This document shows, one piece after another, positions 1 to 8,766 of a stretch of DNA of 47,636 bases; within the stretch, counting starts at the first letter, position 1; each line of letters begins with the position of its first letter. Origin of the DNA: Roseiflexus sp. (GTDB lineage Bacteria; Chloroflexota; Chloroflexia; Chloroflexales; Roseiflexaceae); the NCBI GenBank assembly GCA_025062325.1, contig JANXAL010000115.1, forward strand, positions 1-47,636. The letters run 5' to 3'. A model generated the notes under the pieces. That model saw only the letters and a list, made by a program, of their open reading frames with translations, was not told the DNA's origin and did no database searches. The position numbers were made by a program, and so were the translations under genes.

Positions 1-908
1 ATGCCGATGGAGTAACTCAGTTGCACCTCGCACTGTTCCGCCAGACCGGCGGCAACAATATTCTTGGCAGCGTGGCGCGCAGCATAAGCGCCAACCCGGT
101 CAATGCGGGTTGGGTCTTTGCCGCTCAGCGCCGCACCGCTCTGGCGCGAAAAGCCGCCATAGGTGTCAACGCCATTCTTGCGCCCGGTCAGACCGGCATG
201 CAATGCCGGTCCACCCTCGAAGATCGGGCCTTCCGGGTTGATCTGAATTCGGGTGCGATCATCCGGCGCATACGGCTGATCGACAAAGGCGGGACGGATG
301 ATCTGTTCCATCACATCATTGCGAAGCGTCGCCAGCGAGACGCGCGAGTCGCGTTGACTGGCGAGCAGGGTGATGCTATCGATGCGCTGAGGGGTGCGCC
401 CGACGAACGCAACGCCCACCTGACACTTAGCATCGGGCGCCAGATAGTGGAGCGACTGCTGACGCACGAGGTCGTACTGCCGCATCAGACGGTGCGCGCA
501 CCAGATCGGCAGCGGCGCAAGGTCAGGCGTGTGAGCGCAGGCGTACCCAAAGAGAGTCACATTTTCCTGCGCCGTCAGTTGCATTGGATCGTCAGACCTT
601 TGGCGGAAGCCGTTCATTTCGCTCAGGCTCGTCATAACGGTGCACGTGCGCCCGTTGAATGCGCCCCGGTCGTATCCGACCTCAAGAATAATTTCACGCG
701 CCGTGTTGGGAATGTCAACGACCGCATCTGCCGCTACTTTGACCGACACGAACAGAATGCCGGTCGAAACGGCGCATTCAGCAACGACCGATGCAAACGG
801 GTCTTGTCGGAGGTAGTGACCGACCAGCGCATCACTGATCTGGTCGCACAATTTATCTGGATGTCCTGCACTGACCGACTCAGACGTGAAGATGTAGTGC
901 GATGCCAT
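1..908 (-). CDS. metK: S-adenosylmethionine synthase (MetK), C-terminus cut by window edge
   Basis: MetK makes S-adenosylmethionine from methionine and ATP in the cytoplasm. The visible 302 residues begin MASHYIFTSESVSAGHPDKL, the family start with the ATP-binding HPDK motif, and continue through a DTYGGFS segment and SGKDPTRIDRVGAYAARH near the edge. The last quarter of the protein lies outside the window. The ATG at 908 is 4 bases after the TGA of the P-type ATPase gene, with GGAG/AGGAGAGG just upstream, so the two may share a transcript. It is a divergent member: the usual GAGDQG loop before FGYA reads LTAQENVTLFGYA, and the usual GGGAFSGKDP reads SGAALSGKDP. The family call is secure. Whether this variant clade has normal kinetics is unknown. 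SAM supply also suits the nearby radical SAM enzymes, but no regulatory link is visible. Confidence 0.9.
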   Translation of the reverse strand, partial: MASHYIFTSESVSAGHPDKLCDQISDALVGHYLRQDPFASVVAECAVSTGILFVSVKVAADAVVDIPNTAREIILEVGYDRGAFNGRTCTVMTSLSEMNGFRQRSDDPMQLTAQENVTLFGYACAHTPDLAPLPIWCAHRLMRQYDLVRQQSLHYLAPDAKCQVGVAFVGRTPQRIDSITLLASQRDSRVSLATLRNDVMEQIIRPAFVDQPYAPDDRTRIQINPEGPIFEGGPALHAGLTGRKNGVDTYGGFSRQSGAALSGKDPTRIDRVGAYAARHAAKNIVAAGLAEQCEVQLSYSIG

Positions 909-912
909 CTCC

Positions 913-3900
913 TCACCTCTCCTCGTGCGTCTCCTCTCTAGACGATGGGGTGATCCCCTTCTTAATCTCGTTGATGAGCAATGGCACAAGCGCTGCGCCT
1001 GCCACAATCGCCCAATCGAGCAGTCCTAGCGGCGTCGTGCCAAGAATGCTGCGTAATCCGGGCAGCGTCGTCGCCAACATCTGGAGACCAAGACCGCTGC
1101 CGATAGCCAGCGGCATATACGGGTTGGGCGGGCATGCTCCGCGCTCAAAGATGCTATGGCGTTCTGATCGACAACTGAGCGCATGGAGCAATTGCGCGGT
1201 TGTAATGGCCGAGAACGCAATCGTGCTCGCGCGCGGTCCGATGCCATAGCGGGACAGCCCTATGCCGTAGGCGGTCAGCGTACTGGCAGTCAGCAGCATA
1301 CCCTCAAACCCGATAGTCTGCAGATCGGCGCGCGAGAACATCGGCGCGTGCGGATCGCGCGGCGGGCGCGACATGACATCCGCCTCCGGCAGTTCGACGC
1401 CCAGCGCCAGTTCGGGGAAAATGTCGGTCACCAGGTTGATCCAGAGCAACTGGATCGGATTGAATGGTTCTCCTATTCCAATAGCGGTTGCGATCAACGT
1501 CACGGCGATCTCACTAGTATTGCTTGCCAGAATGAAGTGGACCGCCTTCTTGATGTCATCATAGATTGCGCGCCCCTGCTCGACGGCGATGATAATCGTT
1601 TGCAGATTGTCGTCGCGGATCACAATATCGGCGACTTCCTGCGCCAGTTGGCTGCCTTCGCGCCCCATGGCGATGCCAATATCAGCCGCGCGCAACGCCG
1701 GTCCATCATTGATTCCGTCGCCGGTCATCGCCACCACGCGCCCGGCGCGCTGGAGCGCCTGCACGATGCGCAGTTTGTGCGCCGGACTGACGCGCGAGAA
1801 GATGTCGATCCGTTGCGCCAGCGAACGCAGCACATCGGGCGGCACATGTTCGAGCTGCGCGGCATCGAGTCCTTCCAGGCGCCCGTCGTGGCGCAGCCCG
1901 ATCTGACGGGCAATCGCGTGCGCTGTCGCGCTCTGATCGCCAGTCACCATGATTGGATGGAGACCAGCCGCGCGGAAACGCGCCATCAACTCGCGCATGC
2001 CGGGGCGCGGCGGATCGGCGATGCCTGCCAGCCCCACCCAGATCAAGTCGCGGCGTTCTTCCGGCGGATCGCTGCCATAAGCGTAGGCGACGCCGAGCAC
2101 ACGCAGCGCCTGACCCGCCATCCGCTCATTTTCGGTCACGATGCGCACGCGATCGCGTTCGAGGAGCGGCTGGACCACGCCGTCGCACAGGTGGCGATTG
2201 CACATCGCCAGCACCTGATCCGGCGCGCCCTTAATCGCCAGCAGTTTATCGTTGCCATCGGCATGCCAGGTGACCATGTAGCCGCGCTGTTCGCTGCGCG
2301 GTTGCATACGCAGCAGCGGATGACGCTGGCGCAGCGCAACCACATCAATACCGGCATCGAGCGCCGCCTGCACCAGCGCGATCTCGGTCGGCGTGCCCTG
2401 CAGGCGGGGTGAACCATTGGTCATCTCGATACGCACTTCGCTGCATAGCGCTGTTAATTGCAGCAGATACGTAAGTTCGCCAATGCGTATGCCGTCAGCG
2501 CTATCCCTCTCGCGTCGGAAGGTTGACTCTTCGTGGCGGTAGAGAGTCATCCCGGCAAAGATCGCCACTAGCGTCATCTGGTTCAGTGTGATTGTGCCGG
2601 TTTTGTCGAGGCAGACATCTTGCACCGCGCCGAGGGTCTCTACCGCAACCAGGCGACGCACGAGAATGTTCTGGCGTTCCAGCCGTCGCAGACCGAGCGC
2701 CAGCGTCGTGGTAGCGACCGTTGGCAAACCTTCGGGAATGGCAGCGACCGCCAGGGACACCGACGTTTTCAGCATCGTCAGGAAGCCATGACCACGGATC
2801 AGACCGATGACGAAGACGCCGCCGCAGATAGCGAGCGACAGGAGCGCCAGTTGGCTGCCGAGCACCCGGAGTTGCCGTTGCAATGGGGTTTCGGGCTGTT
2901 CCGCTTCGGCGAGCATCCGCTGAATCTGCCCGACTTCAGTGAAGGCGCCAGTGGCAACCACCAGCGCGCGTCCGCCGCCGCCAGTTACGGTTGCACCGCG
3001 GTAGACCATATTGATACGACTACCAAGCGGCGTCTCGCGTCCCAGAACCACATCGGCGCGCTTGGCAACCGGAATGCTCTCACCGGTCAGCGCCGACTCA
3101 TCGACTGTCAGATCATCCGCCTCAATCAGTCGCGCATCGGCAGGGACCGGCATGCCGCGTTTTAGCACAATGACATCACCCGGTACAAGTTCTTCGCCCG
3201 GCAGGTCGTGCTCGACGCCGCCGCGAATCACGCACGCAACCGGTCTGGCGCCGCGGCTGAGACCGGCGATCGTCTGCTCCGCCCAATGTTCGGTAAGGAA
3301 GCCAATCCCGGCATTGATCAGCACGACGCTGAGGATGACAATGCCGTCTGCGACGCCGCCGGTCACCATTGACAGAATCGCCGAGACGCCAAGCAGCGCC
3401 ACGGGCAGGCTGCTGAACTGTTCAAGGATCATGCTGAGCGTCGAGCGGCGGTGAATATCCGGCAGCGTATTTGCGCCCAGTTCGCGCAGCCGTTGCCGGG
3501 CGACTGCTGGATCCAGACCGTCACTCGGAGAGGTGTTGAGAATCCGGGTGACATCGGCCACCGGCATCGTATGCCAGGGATGTTGCACCTGCAGTTGATC
3601 AGCATCATCGGCACCGGTCAGCACCCGGATTAATCGCGCCTGCACCTCTTCGACGCTTATCGTCGCGTCGAAATAGACAAGCACCGTGCCGGTCAGCGTG
3701 CTCGCTGAGACAGCGCGAATGCCAGGTTGACGCGCCAGGCGTTGTTCGATGCGCTCTTTCTGCGCCGGGTTGCGATGCAGACCGGCGGGCCGGAAACGCA
3801 CTCGTCCCGGCAACCTATGGACGATGACAACAGTAACCGGCGCTGGCGGCGCGGCAGGAGCGGGTGGCGGAGGTGGCGCAGGAACCTCGCGTGCAGGGGC

Positions 3901-4467
3901 GGTCGGAACGGTCAGAACCGAGAGCGGCGTCGTCTGGCTCAGCACATTCCCAGCAGAAACCTGCACGACATCCTGTGCACCCTGCGGACCATCGATACGG
4001 CGCAGGCGCACCAGCAGATTTTCGGTCATCCCCAGCCAGCGCAATCGCATATTGCCCGGCTTCAGCGCTACATCGCCTCGTTCATCGATGGTCAGGGTCA
4101 GCGTCTGATTGACCTGAACGGTCACCGTGCCAATGGGAGTGCTCTGGGGGATGGCGTGCGGGCGAGCAAAATGGAGTTCGATGACCGACTGGTCGCCGGT
4201 CCGGGTGACGTAGACCTCGTCCAATGACTCGACCACCTGTGGGTAGGGGAGAAACTCGTCAAGCGCCCGCCGGACATTGCAGGAATCGAGGGCCTGGCGC
4301 AGCGCCGCACCGGGAATCAGACACGGCCCACGACTGCTCAGCGCGATCAGCAGATCCCGAAACGTGCCGCCCTTCCCGAACGCCGTTTCAAGAACAGGCA
4401 GGAGATCGGCAATGCCCAGAACGGGTGGAGCGGAAGATGGCTGGATCGCAAGGACTGTTGATGTCAT
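913..4467 (-). CDS. P2-type cation-transporting ATPase with N-terminal HMA2-like extension
   Basis: This is a membrane pump that uses ATP to move a cation. At 1184 aa it is longer than the roughly 900 aa usual for the class. Order: an unrecognised N-terminal region of about 190 residues, a Pro/Ala-rich linker, an HMA2-like domain (HRLPGRVRFRP), a cation-ATPase N-terminal segment, the actuator domain (DESALTGES), M4 with PEGLP, the phosphorylation site DKTGT, the hinge TGDGINDGPA and C-terminal helices. The M4 Glu, the Asn and Glu in LASNTSEIAV and the Asn and Asp in LLWINLVTD match the Ca2+ site residues of SERCA-like pumps, so Ca2+ or Mn2+ is the best substrate guess. The frame stays open to a TTG at 4593, but those 42 residues look non-coding. 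I chose the ATG at 4467, although no clear ribosome site precedes it. It follows the HMA2 and DUF5132 genes and ends 4 bases before metK. Confidence 0.9.
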   Translation of the reverse strand: MTSTVLAIQPSSAPPVLGIADLLPVLETAFGKGGTFRDLLIALSSRGPCLIPGAALRQALDSCNVRRALDEFLPYPQVVESLDEVYVTRTGDQSVIELHFARPHAIPQSTPIGTVTVQVNQTLTLTIDERGDVALKPGNMRLRWLGMTENLLVRLRRIDGPQGAQDVVQVSAGNVLSQTTPLSVLTVPTAPAREVPAPPPPPAPAAPPAPVTVVIVHRLPGRVRFRPAGLHRNPAQKERIEQRLARQPGIRAVSASTLTGTVLVYFDATISVEEVQARLIRVLTGADDADQLQVQHPWHTMPVADVTRILNTSPSDGLDPAVARQRLRELGANTLPDIHRRSTLSMILEQFSSLPVALLGVSAILSMVTGGVADGIVILSVVLINAGIGFLTEHWAEQTIAGLSRGARPVACVIRGGVEHDLPGEELVPGDVIVLKRGMPVPADARLIEADDLTVDESALTGESIPVAKRADVVLGRETPLGSRINMVYRGATVTGGGGRALVVATGAFTEVGQIQRMLAEAEQPETPLQRQLRVLGSQLALLSLAICGGVFVIGLIRGHGFLTMLKTSVSLAVAAIPEGLPTVATTTLALGLRRLERQNILVRRLVAVETLGAVQDVCLDKTGTITLNQMTLVAIFAGMTLYRHEESTFRRERDSADGIRIGELTYLLQLTALCSEVRIEMTNGSPRLQGTPTEIALVQAALDAGIDVVALRQRHPLLRMQPRSEQRGYMVTWHADGNDKLLAIKGAPDQVLAMCNRHLCDGVVQPLLERDRVRIVTENERMAGQALRVLGVAYAYGSDPPEERRDLIWVGLAGIADPPRPGMRELMARFRAAGLHPIMVTGDQSATAHAIARQIGLRHDGRLEGLDAAQLEHVPPDVLRSLAQRIDIFSRVSPAHKLRIVQALQRAGRVVAMTGDGINDGPALRAADIGIAMGREGSQLAQEVADIVIRDDNLQTIIIAVEQGRAIYDDIKKAVHFILASNTSEIAVTLIATAIGIGEPFNPIQLLWINLVTDIFPELALGVELPEADVMSRPPRDPHAPMFSRADLQTIGFEGMLLTASTLTAYGIGLSRYGIGPRASTIAFSAITTAQLLHALSCRSERHSIFERGACPPNPYMPLAIGSGLGLQMLATTLPGLRSILGTTPLGLLDWAIVAGAALVPLLINEIKKGITPSSREETHEER

Positions 4468-4608
4468 ACGAATGGAAGGATCAACCGGACATTGAACACA
4501 ACCAGCGCCATCGCGTTGCGCATCCTTTGAGCTACGGGTTAAAGCCCTCGCTGAGGACGTGGAAGCCCGCGATCCGCCTGTGAGAACCCGCAATAAATCG
4601 TGTCAAAC

Positions 4609-5100
4609 CTATCGAGGGCCGCTATCGCGTTCTGCCCGACGGGCGCGGTGCAGTGCCAGAATGGCCAGCGCGTGCGCCATTAGCGTACTTGCCGGTCCCA
4701 GCGCCTGACCGCGCAGGATTTGAATGATGCTGGCGCCGACCAACCCAATGAACACAACTTCGAGCAGGTCGAACGAGCCGTTCGATGAGCGCTGGATGAC
4801 CCGATCAAGCTGATCGATGCGCGCAGCCGCGGCATTCAGCACCGGATTGGTTGCTTGCGACATCTCCTCAATGGTAAACAGTCCACGATCGATCCCGTCG
4901 TGCCGCAGGTCATCGTCCGTGCCGCTGTAGCGTAGCAGGATGCTCGCAGTCAGCGGGTTCGCTTCAACGAACATCACCCGGCGACAGGCAGCAAGCTCCC
5001 GCTCGACACGTGTGAAATAGGCGACATCGCCTTTGCGCGCCGGGATGCGCAGTCGCACACGATCTCCAACGCGATGCGCAACATAACCGGTGGGAAGCAT
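4609..5100 (-). CDS. HMA2-like domain protein
   Basis: A 163-residue protein. Its N-terminus (YVAHRVGDRVRLRIP) has the same HR..GRVR.R pattern as the HMA2-like domain inside the neighbouring ATPase, followed by the V(E)A(N)PLT(A)SILL(R)Y strand typical of HMA2 proteins. The C-terminal third has a hydrophobic stretch (LLEVVFIGLVGASIIQIL) and a second weaker one (LMAHALAILAL), so it may be membrane-attached. The CxxC metal-binding pair of classical HMA domains is absent, so metal binding is doubtful. It starts 15 bases after the DUF5132 gene and ends 141 bases before the ATPase start. That order points to an accessory role with the pump, perhaps regulation. Function is inferred from context only. 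Confidence 0.75.
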   Translation of the reverse strand: MLPTGYVAHRVGDRVRLRIPARKGDVAYFTRVERELAACRRVMFVEANPLTASILLRYSGTDDDLRHDGIDRGLFTIEEMSQATNPVLNAAAARIDQLDRVIQRSSNGSFDLLEVVFIGLVGASIIQILRGQALGPASTLMAHALAILALHRARRAERDSGPR

Positions 5101-5115
5101 ACCTGCGCCTTCACC

Positions 5116-5385
5116 TCACGACTCGATGCGCACATCTACTGGCGTCTGGCTGGCGGCGCTCTGAGTTTGCAATTCGACTTGCACTTCCGCTGCAATGTCG
5201 CTGAGTGTTTCCACGAGCAGCGCCGCCATTTCACGTCCGCGTTCGTACCCCAGAATTGCTGCCTTAACCCCCTGCTTGAGCGCGGGGCGGGCAAGCGGCG
5301 CCAGCAGCGGCAATACGTCGCGCGCGGCAAGGGTCGCGCCGACGCCAAGGGCTATACCGGTTAAGAGGCTTCGCGTATCAGCCAC
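5116..5385 (-). CDS. DUF5132-like small protein, first gene of the ATPase operon
   Basis: An 89-residue protein starting at a GTG (5385) with GAGGAAG eight bases upstream. The first third is a Gly/Ala-rich hydrophobic segment (SLLTGIALGVGATLAARDVL), followed by an amphipathic helix with a conserved-looking K.G.KA.ILGYERGRE stretch and an acidic tail. This layout matches small DUF5132 proteins that I recall beside HMA2-domain proteins and P-type ATPases. It probably sits at the membrane and may be a regulatory or structural partner of the pump. No catalytic residues are visible. A promoter-like pair lies just upstream at 5424-5453. Confidence 0.7.
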   Translation of the reverse strand: MADTRSLLTGIALGVGATLAARDVLPLLAPLARPALKQGVKAAILGYERGREMAALLVETLSDIAAEVQVELQTQSAASQTPVDVRIES

Positions 5386-5423
5386 GTCGTCTTCCTCAAG
5401 AACTCTCCAGTAAGCGTGTGGAT

Positions 5424-5453
5424 ATTATAGCCGCACATCAGGGATTTCGACAA
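5424..5453 (-). promoter_or_regulatory. Candidate sigma70-type promoter of the ATPase operon
   Basis: Read on the minus strand, a perfect TATAAT (5424-5429) sits 18 bases downstream of TTGTCG (5448-5453, 4 of 6 matches to TTGACA). The -10 box is 38 bases from the GTG of the DUF5132-like gene, leaving room for a short leader with a ribosome site. No transcript data support it. Confidence 0.45.
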
Positions 5454-5468
5454 ACATAGCGAAACCCG

Positions 5469-6029
5469 TCAGCCAGACAACCTGTCGATGACACTCCGGT
5501 AGCACTCGTAGCAGATCATATTCACCAGTTGCGGCGGCGGATCGTGCTCGGGCAGGCGCAGGCGCTGGATCGCTTCTTCAACCTCAAACCATCCCTCTCC
5601 AGGAACGTGCACTTTTTTGCACCAGCTACAGACCGACACAACATCATGAGATCGTTCCCTTGTGACGTCTAGCAACGCCACGTACTCGCGCGCCTCTTCG
5701 TGGGTGATGCGGCTGTTGAAATCAACGCTGCCGTCCGGAAGCGGCACAATCTGCAACTCGATGCTGCGGCGCACTGTCGGTGAGTCGCAGCGCATATGAA
5801 CAGTAACAGTTTTGCCGCAGCGCACGCGACTCAGGATGAGGCGATAGAGATGGCGGGTTTCCGGGTCGCTGATAAACTTCCAGATCGGGCGGCTCCAAAC
5901 ATTGGTAGGGGTAAGGTGCGCGCCGTCGTTCTCGCGCGCGAAGGCAAGCCACTCATCGTTGAAGAAGATGATGCGATCGTGGTCGTCAATACGGTAAGTA
6001 AGCGTGCGCGGGGCAGGAAGGAGTTCCAT
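5469..6029 (-). CDS. PAS-like sensory domain protein with C-terminal Cys cluster
   Basis: A 186-residue soluble protein. The first two thirds read like a PAS fold (LTYRIDDHDRIIFFNDEWLAFA near the start, and repeated strands such as VTVHMRCDSPTVRRSIELQI). The C-terminus carries CSWCKKVHVPGEGWFEVEEA and a later CYECYRSV, the CSWCKK...W pattern seen at the ends of some PAS-containing signalling proteins. The four cysteines could bind a metal. There is no kinase or output domain, so it may be a stand-alone sensor or adaptor. The frame is open to 6134, but the ATG at 6029 is preferred because the family-like sequence begins MELLPAPRTLTYR and an AGAGG lies 6 bases upstream. It is divergent from the aminotransferase gene. 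The ligand and target are unknown. Confidence 0.65.
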   Translation of the reverse strand: MELLPAPRTLTYRIDDHDRIIFFNDEWLAFARENDGAHLTPTNVWSRPIWKFISDPETRHLYRLILSRVRCGKTVTVHMRCDSPTVRRSIELQIVPLPDGSVDFNSRITHEEAREYVALLDVTRERSHDVVSVCSWCKKVHVPGEGWFEVEEAIQRLRLPEHDPPPQLVNMICYECYRSVIDRLSG

Positions 6030-6219
6030 CGAGAGCCTCTGCCGTCGGCGGTAACGCGCGGCGGAGGCTGATGCGCGCTGCGCCTCCGTGGCGCGTATAA
6101 GGAGTTCCCGCTTACATTGTACGACCAGCGTCAAGAATCATACCACACTGCGTTACAAATGGTCGGTCTGTCTTCTGGTATCATGGGAACGATCCTGCCT
6201 GACAACGAAGGAGTCGTCC

Positions 6220-7416
6220 ATGTCCGCTATTTCCGCGTCTGCCCTGAGCAGCCTGTACGCTGCGCGGGCGAAGACCCTTCCCCCTGCTCAGATCTGGCCC
6301 AAACACGAAGGCGATGTGATCTCGCTGGCGTATGGCTTTGCCGCGCCAGAACTGTTCCCAACCGACGATCTCCTTGATGCCGCTGCCGAGGTGTTGGAGG
6401 AAGACGCGGCTGAGGGACTGAATTATGCACCCACCTACCCGGGTCTGGTGCAATTCGTTGCGGATCGTCTGCGTGCTCAGGGAATACCAGCCGAACCGGG
6501 CAATGTGCTGATTTCCTACGGTTCCAGTCAGGTGCTGGCGTTGCTGCCGCAGGTGTTCATCGACCCCGGCGATGCTGTGATCGTCGAAGGACCAACGTTT
6601 ATGGGCGCAGTGCGCCATTTTGCGCTGTCAGGCGCGCGCCTGATCACGGTCGAGGTCGATGAGCATGGGATGAACGTGGATGCCCTTGAAGAGACGCTGC
6701 GCGATCTGGCGCGGCACGGTCAACGTCCCAAGTTCATTTACACGATCCCGACCTTTCACAATCCGAGCGGTACGCTGATGCCGCTGGAACGCCGGCAGCG
6801 CCTGGTGGCGCTGGCGAAAGAGTACGGCGTTCTGATCGTCGAAGACGACGCCTATGGCGATCTCTACTTCGAGAACCCGCCACCGCCGCGCCTTTCCGCG
6901 CTCGATCACGAGGGATGGGTGGTGCATGTCGGCACCTTCTCGAAAATCCTGGCGCCGGGGTTGCGCATGGGGTGGGCATGCGGCAACCACGAGATCATTC
7001 AGCGCCTAGCGAGTTTCAAAGTCGAAGGATCGAGCGGTCCGTTCCTGACGCGCATGGTTGCGCGGTACTGCGCCAATGGACGCCTGGAGCGCCATATTGT
7101 CGATCTGCGCGCTGCATATCGGGCGCGCCGCGACGTGATGCTGGCAGCGATTGCACGCGAATGGACCCCTGAGGTGCGCGTCGCAAAACCGGGAGGCGGA
7201 TTCTTCGTCTGGGTGCGGTTGCCGCGGGGTCTGAGCGCCACGGCATTGCTCGCCGTGGCGGAAAAGCATGGCGTTACGTTCGTACCGGGAACCCATTTCT
7301 ATGCAAACGGCGCGGGAGACGACGCTTTCCGACTGTCGTTCAGCTTCGTACCGCATCAGCAGATCGAGGAGGGCATTGCACGGATCGGTGCGGCGTTGCG
7401 GACGCTTAACGGGTAG
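6220..7416 (+). CDS. PLP-dependent aminotransferase, class I/II (LysN-like)
   Basis: A 398-residue fold-type I aminotransferase. Visible features are the N-terminal AYGFAAPELFP segment, the YGSSQ cofactor-phosphate region, YTIPTFHNPSG (cofactor-ring Asn), VEDDAYGDLYFE (Asp for the pyridine nitrogen, Tyr), the Schiff-base lysine in TFSKILAPGLRMGW, and RLSFSF (substrate carboxylate Arg) near the end. The subgroup resembles 2-aminoadipate/aromatic aminotransferases and the MocR catalytic domain, but no N-terminal wHTH is present, so it is an enzyme, not a regulator. The ATG at 6220 has an excellent GAAGGAG eight bases upstream. The frame runs back to 6088 without conserved sequence. It is monocistronic. 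The precise amino donor cannot be read from sequence. Confidence 0.88.
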   Translation: MSAISASALSSLYAARAKTLPPAQIWPKHEGDVISLAYGFAAPELFPTDDLLDAAAEVLEEDAAEGLNYAPTYPGLVQFVADRLRAQGIPAEPGNVLISYGSSQVLALLPQVFIDPGDAVIVEGPTFMGAVRHFALSGARLITVEVDEHGMNVDALEETLRDLARHGQRPKFIYTIPTFHNPSGTLMPLERRQRLVALAKEYGVLIVEDDAYGDLYFENPPPPRLSALDHEGWVVHVGTFSKILAPGLRMGWACGNHEIIQRLASFKVEGSSGPFLTRMVARYCANGRLERHIVDLRAAYRARRDVMLAAIAREWTPEVRVAKPGGGFFVWVRLPRGLSATALLAVAEKHGVTFVPGTHFYANGAGDDAFRLSFSFVPHQQIEEGIARIGAALRTLNG

Positions 7417-7932
7417 CGCAACCCAGGCGAGAGGTAAGATAGGTTTTTTGCCATGCAGTCGTCTTTGTCACATTCTGCGCCTTTTTCCCCTCATCCCCCC
7501 ACCTCACAGGGGTAGATTTTTCCGGCGAGCCCTTATGTTGCATCACCCGCTCGGAGCGCTGGGATGCGCAACCTTCCCCTTCTCCCCCCTTCGCCCTCCG
7601 CGTGCGGAGGGCGAAGGGGGGAGAAGGGGGCCGGGGGGATGAGGGGAACAAGGGCGTCGGGACACGGAAAACGCGCTGCGTATCTGGAAAACTCTACGCC
7701 TGAGAGATCTCCCTAACCCCCTTCTCCCCTTGTGAGAAAAGGGGACATTTGGACGTCCTGATGCCCGAAACAGGCGATACAGCGTAGAAGCGCGCCAGAA
7801 AACCCACCCCCGTAAGAAGAGGGGGTTTGGACATCCCAACGCCCAAAGCGGGCGATGCGATATGAGAACTTGCCGAAAAATTACACGTATGCGCTCCTCC
7901 GCTGACCTCCTGCCTCTTGCCTCGCGCCTCCT
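7417..7932. repeat. Non-coding block of palindromic repeat elements between convergent genes
   Basis: No gene is visible between the convergent aminotransferase and hydrolase genes. The region holds a copy of the dispersed palindromic element (7512-7695), a more degenerate copy in the opposite orientation (about 7700-7891, ending gcgggcgatgcgatatgaga then gccgaaaaattacac) and a CT-rich tract (7905-7932). The 33-base end at 7512-7544 is the exact reverse complement of 19161-19193. Confidence 0.75.
7576..7629. repeat. 26-bp perfect inverted repeat, strong hairpin
   Basis: Bases 7576-7601 and 7604-7629 are perfect reverse complements with only 2 bases between them, starting ccccttctcccccc on the left and ending gggggagaagggg on the right. 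It forms the core of the dispersed element. Lying 160 bases after the aminotransferase stop between convergent genes, it could stop transcription from both sides, though there is no T-run. Confidence 0.85.
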
Positions 7933-8766
7933 TCACCCCGCATACAGGTACAACTCGCCTGGCTGCAATAGATGGCAGCGCATAAACGGCGCACGGCGGT
8001 CGAGTTCATCGAAGAGCGCGCCGGGCGACACGCGGTTGCCAGCAAACAGGTCGTTGTGCATGCCGATCAATACCCGTGCGCCGATAGCTTTCGCCAGTTC
8101 AATCGCTTCTCCGGGCCACAGGTTGCCGATGATCCCTTCACACTCGCGGAAGAAGTCGCGCCCGTTGATCGGCAGGAGCGCAATGTCGATGGTGCGACCG
8201 GCGAGCGCCGCCAGCAGTTTGGGGAAGATAATCGTATCGCCACTGTGATAAACGGTCACGCCGTTACACTCGATAATGAACCCCATCCAGCGCGAATGCC
8301 CGTCTGCATCGACCTCGTACTCATAGTGCGCGGCTGGCGTCGCGGTGAATGCCAGCCCTGCAATCTCGATACGCTCGCCCAGCCGGGGTGTGATGATCCG
8401 TTCATCGGGAATGCCGGCATTCAGCGCGATCCGCCGTCCCTGGAGCGATGCCGCCAGCACTGCCGACGGCGACGCTGCCATGAGTGGCGCCAGGGTCGCT
8501 GCGTCGGTGTGGTCGAGGTGCTCGTGGGTTGCCAGTACCACTCGCGCGTGGGTGATCAGCGTCGGATTGATCGGGACTGGAAATCGCCGCGGCGGTCCCC
8601 CGCTGTCTTCCGCCGAATTGGAGAGGTAGGGGTCAATGTAGGCGATCGTGTCGCCGCCTTTCAATACGAATCCCGCCTGCCCCAGCGACCAAAGCGCTAG
8701 CTGGCCCCTGGGGACCGTCAGATGGTCGATCTGCGCAATCAGCGCTGCATCGCGTAGCGAGGTCAT
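7933..8766 (-). CDS. Metallo-beta-lactamase-fold hydrolase (UlaG-like)
   Basis: A 277-residue cytoplasmic hydrolase. The zinc motif HxHxDH is intact in ATHEHLDHTD. Further metal-ligand regions are present as ATPAAHYEYE, VYHSGDT and a C-terminal IGMHND. The layout resembles L-ascorbate-6-phosphate lactonase (UlaG) and the wider group of metal-dependent hydrolases. None of the other ula genes is nearby, so the substrate is open. The ATG at 8766 has AGGAGG six bases upstream. The frame continues upstream to 8994 only through the low-complexity cgaatg repeats, which are not protein-coding. Downstream lie the repeat elements. Confidence 0.85.
   Translation of the reverse strand: MTSLRDAALIAQIDHLTVPRGQLALWSLGQAGFVLKGGDTIAYIDPYLSNSAEDSGGPPRRFPVPINPTLITHARVVLATHEHLDHTDAATLAPLMAASPSAVLAASLQGRRIALNAGIPDERIITPRLGERIEIAGLAFTATPAAHYEYEVDADGHSRWMGFIIECNGVTVYHSGDTIIFPKLLAALAGRTIDIALLPINGRDFFRECEGIIGNLWPGEAIELAKAIGARVLIGMHNDLFAGNRVSPGALFDELDRRAPFMRCHLLQPGELYLYAG

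Noticed and set aside
1183-2412. 409-codon plus-strand frame inside the P-type ATPase gene
   Set aside because: Antisense to conserved ATPase motifs; the sequence has no domain and is Arg/His-rich as expected for a shadow frame.
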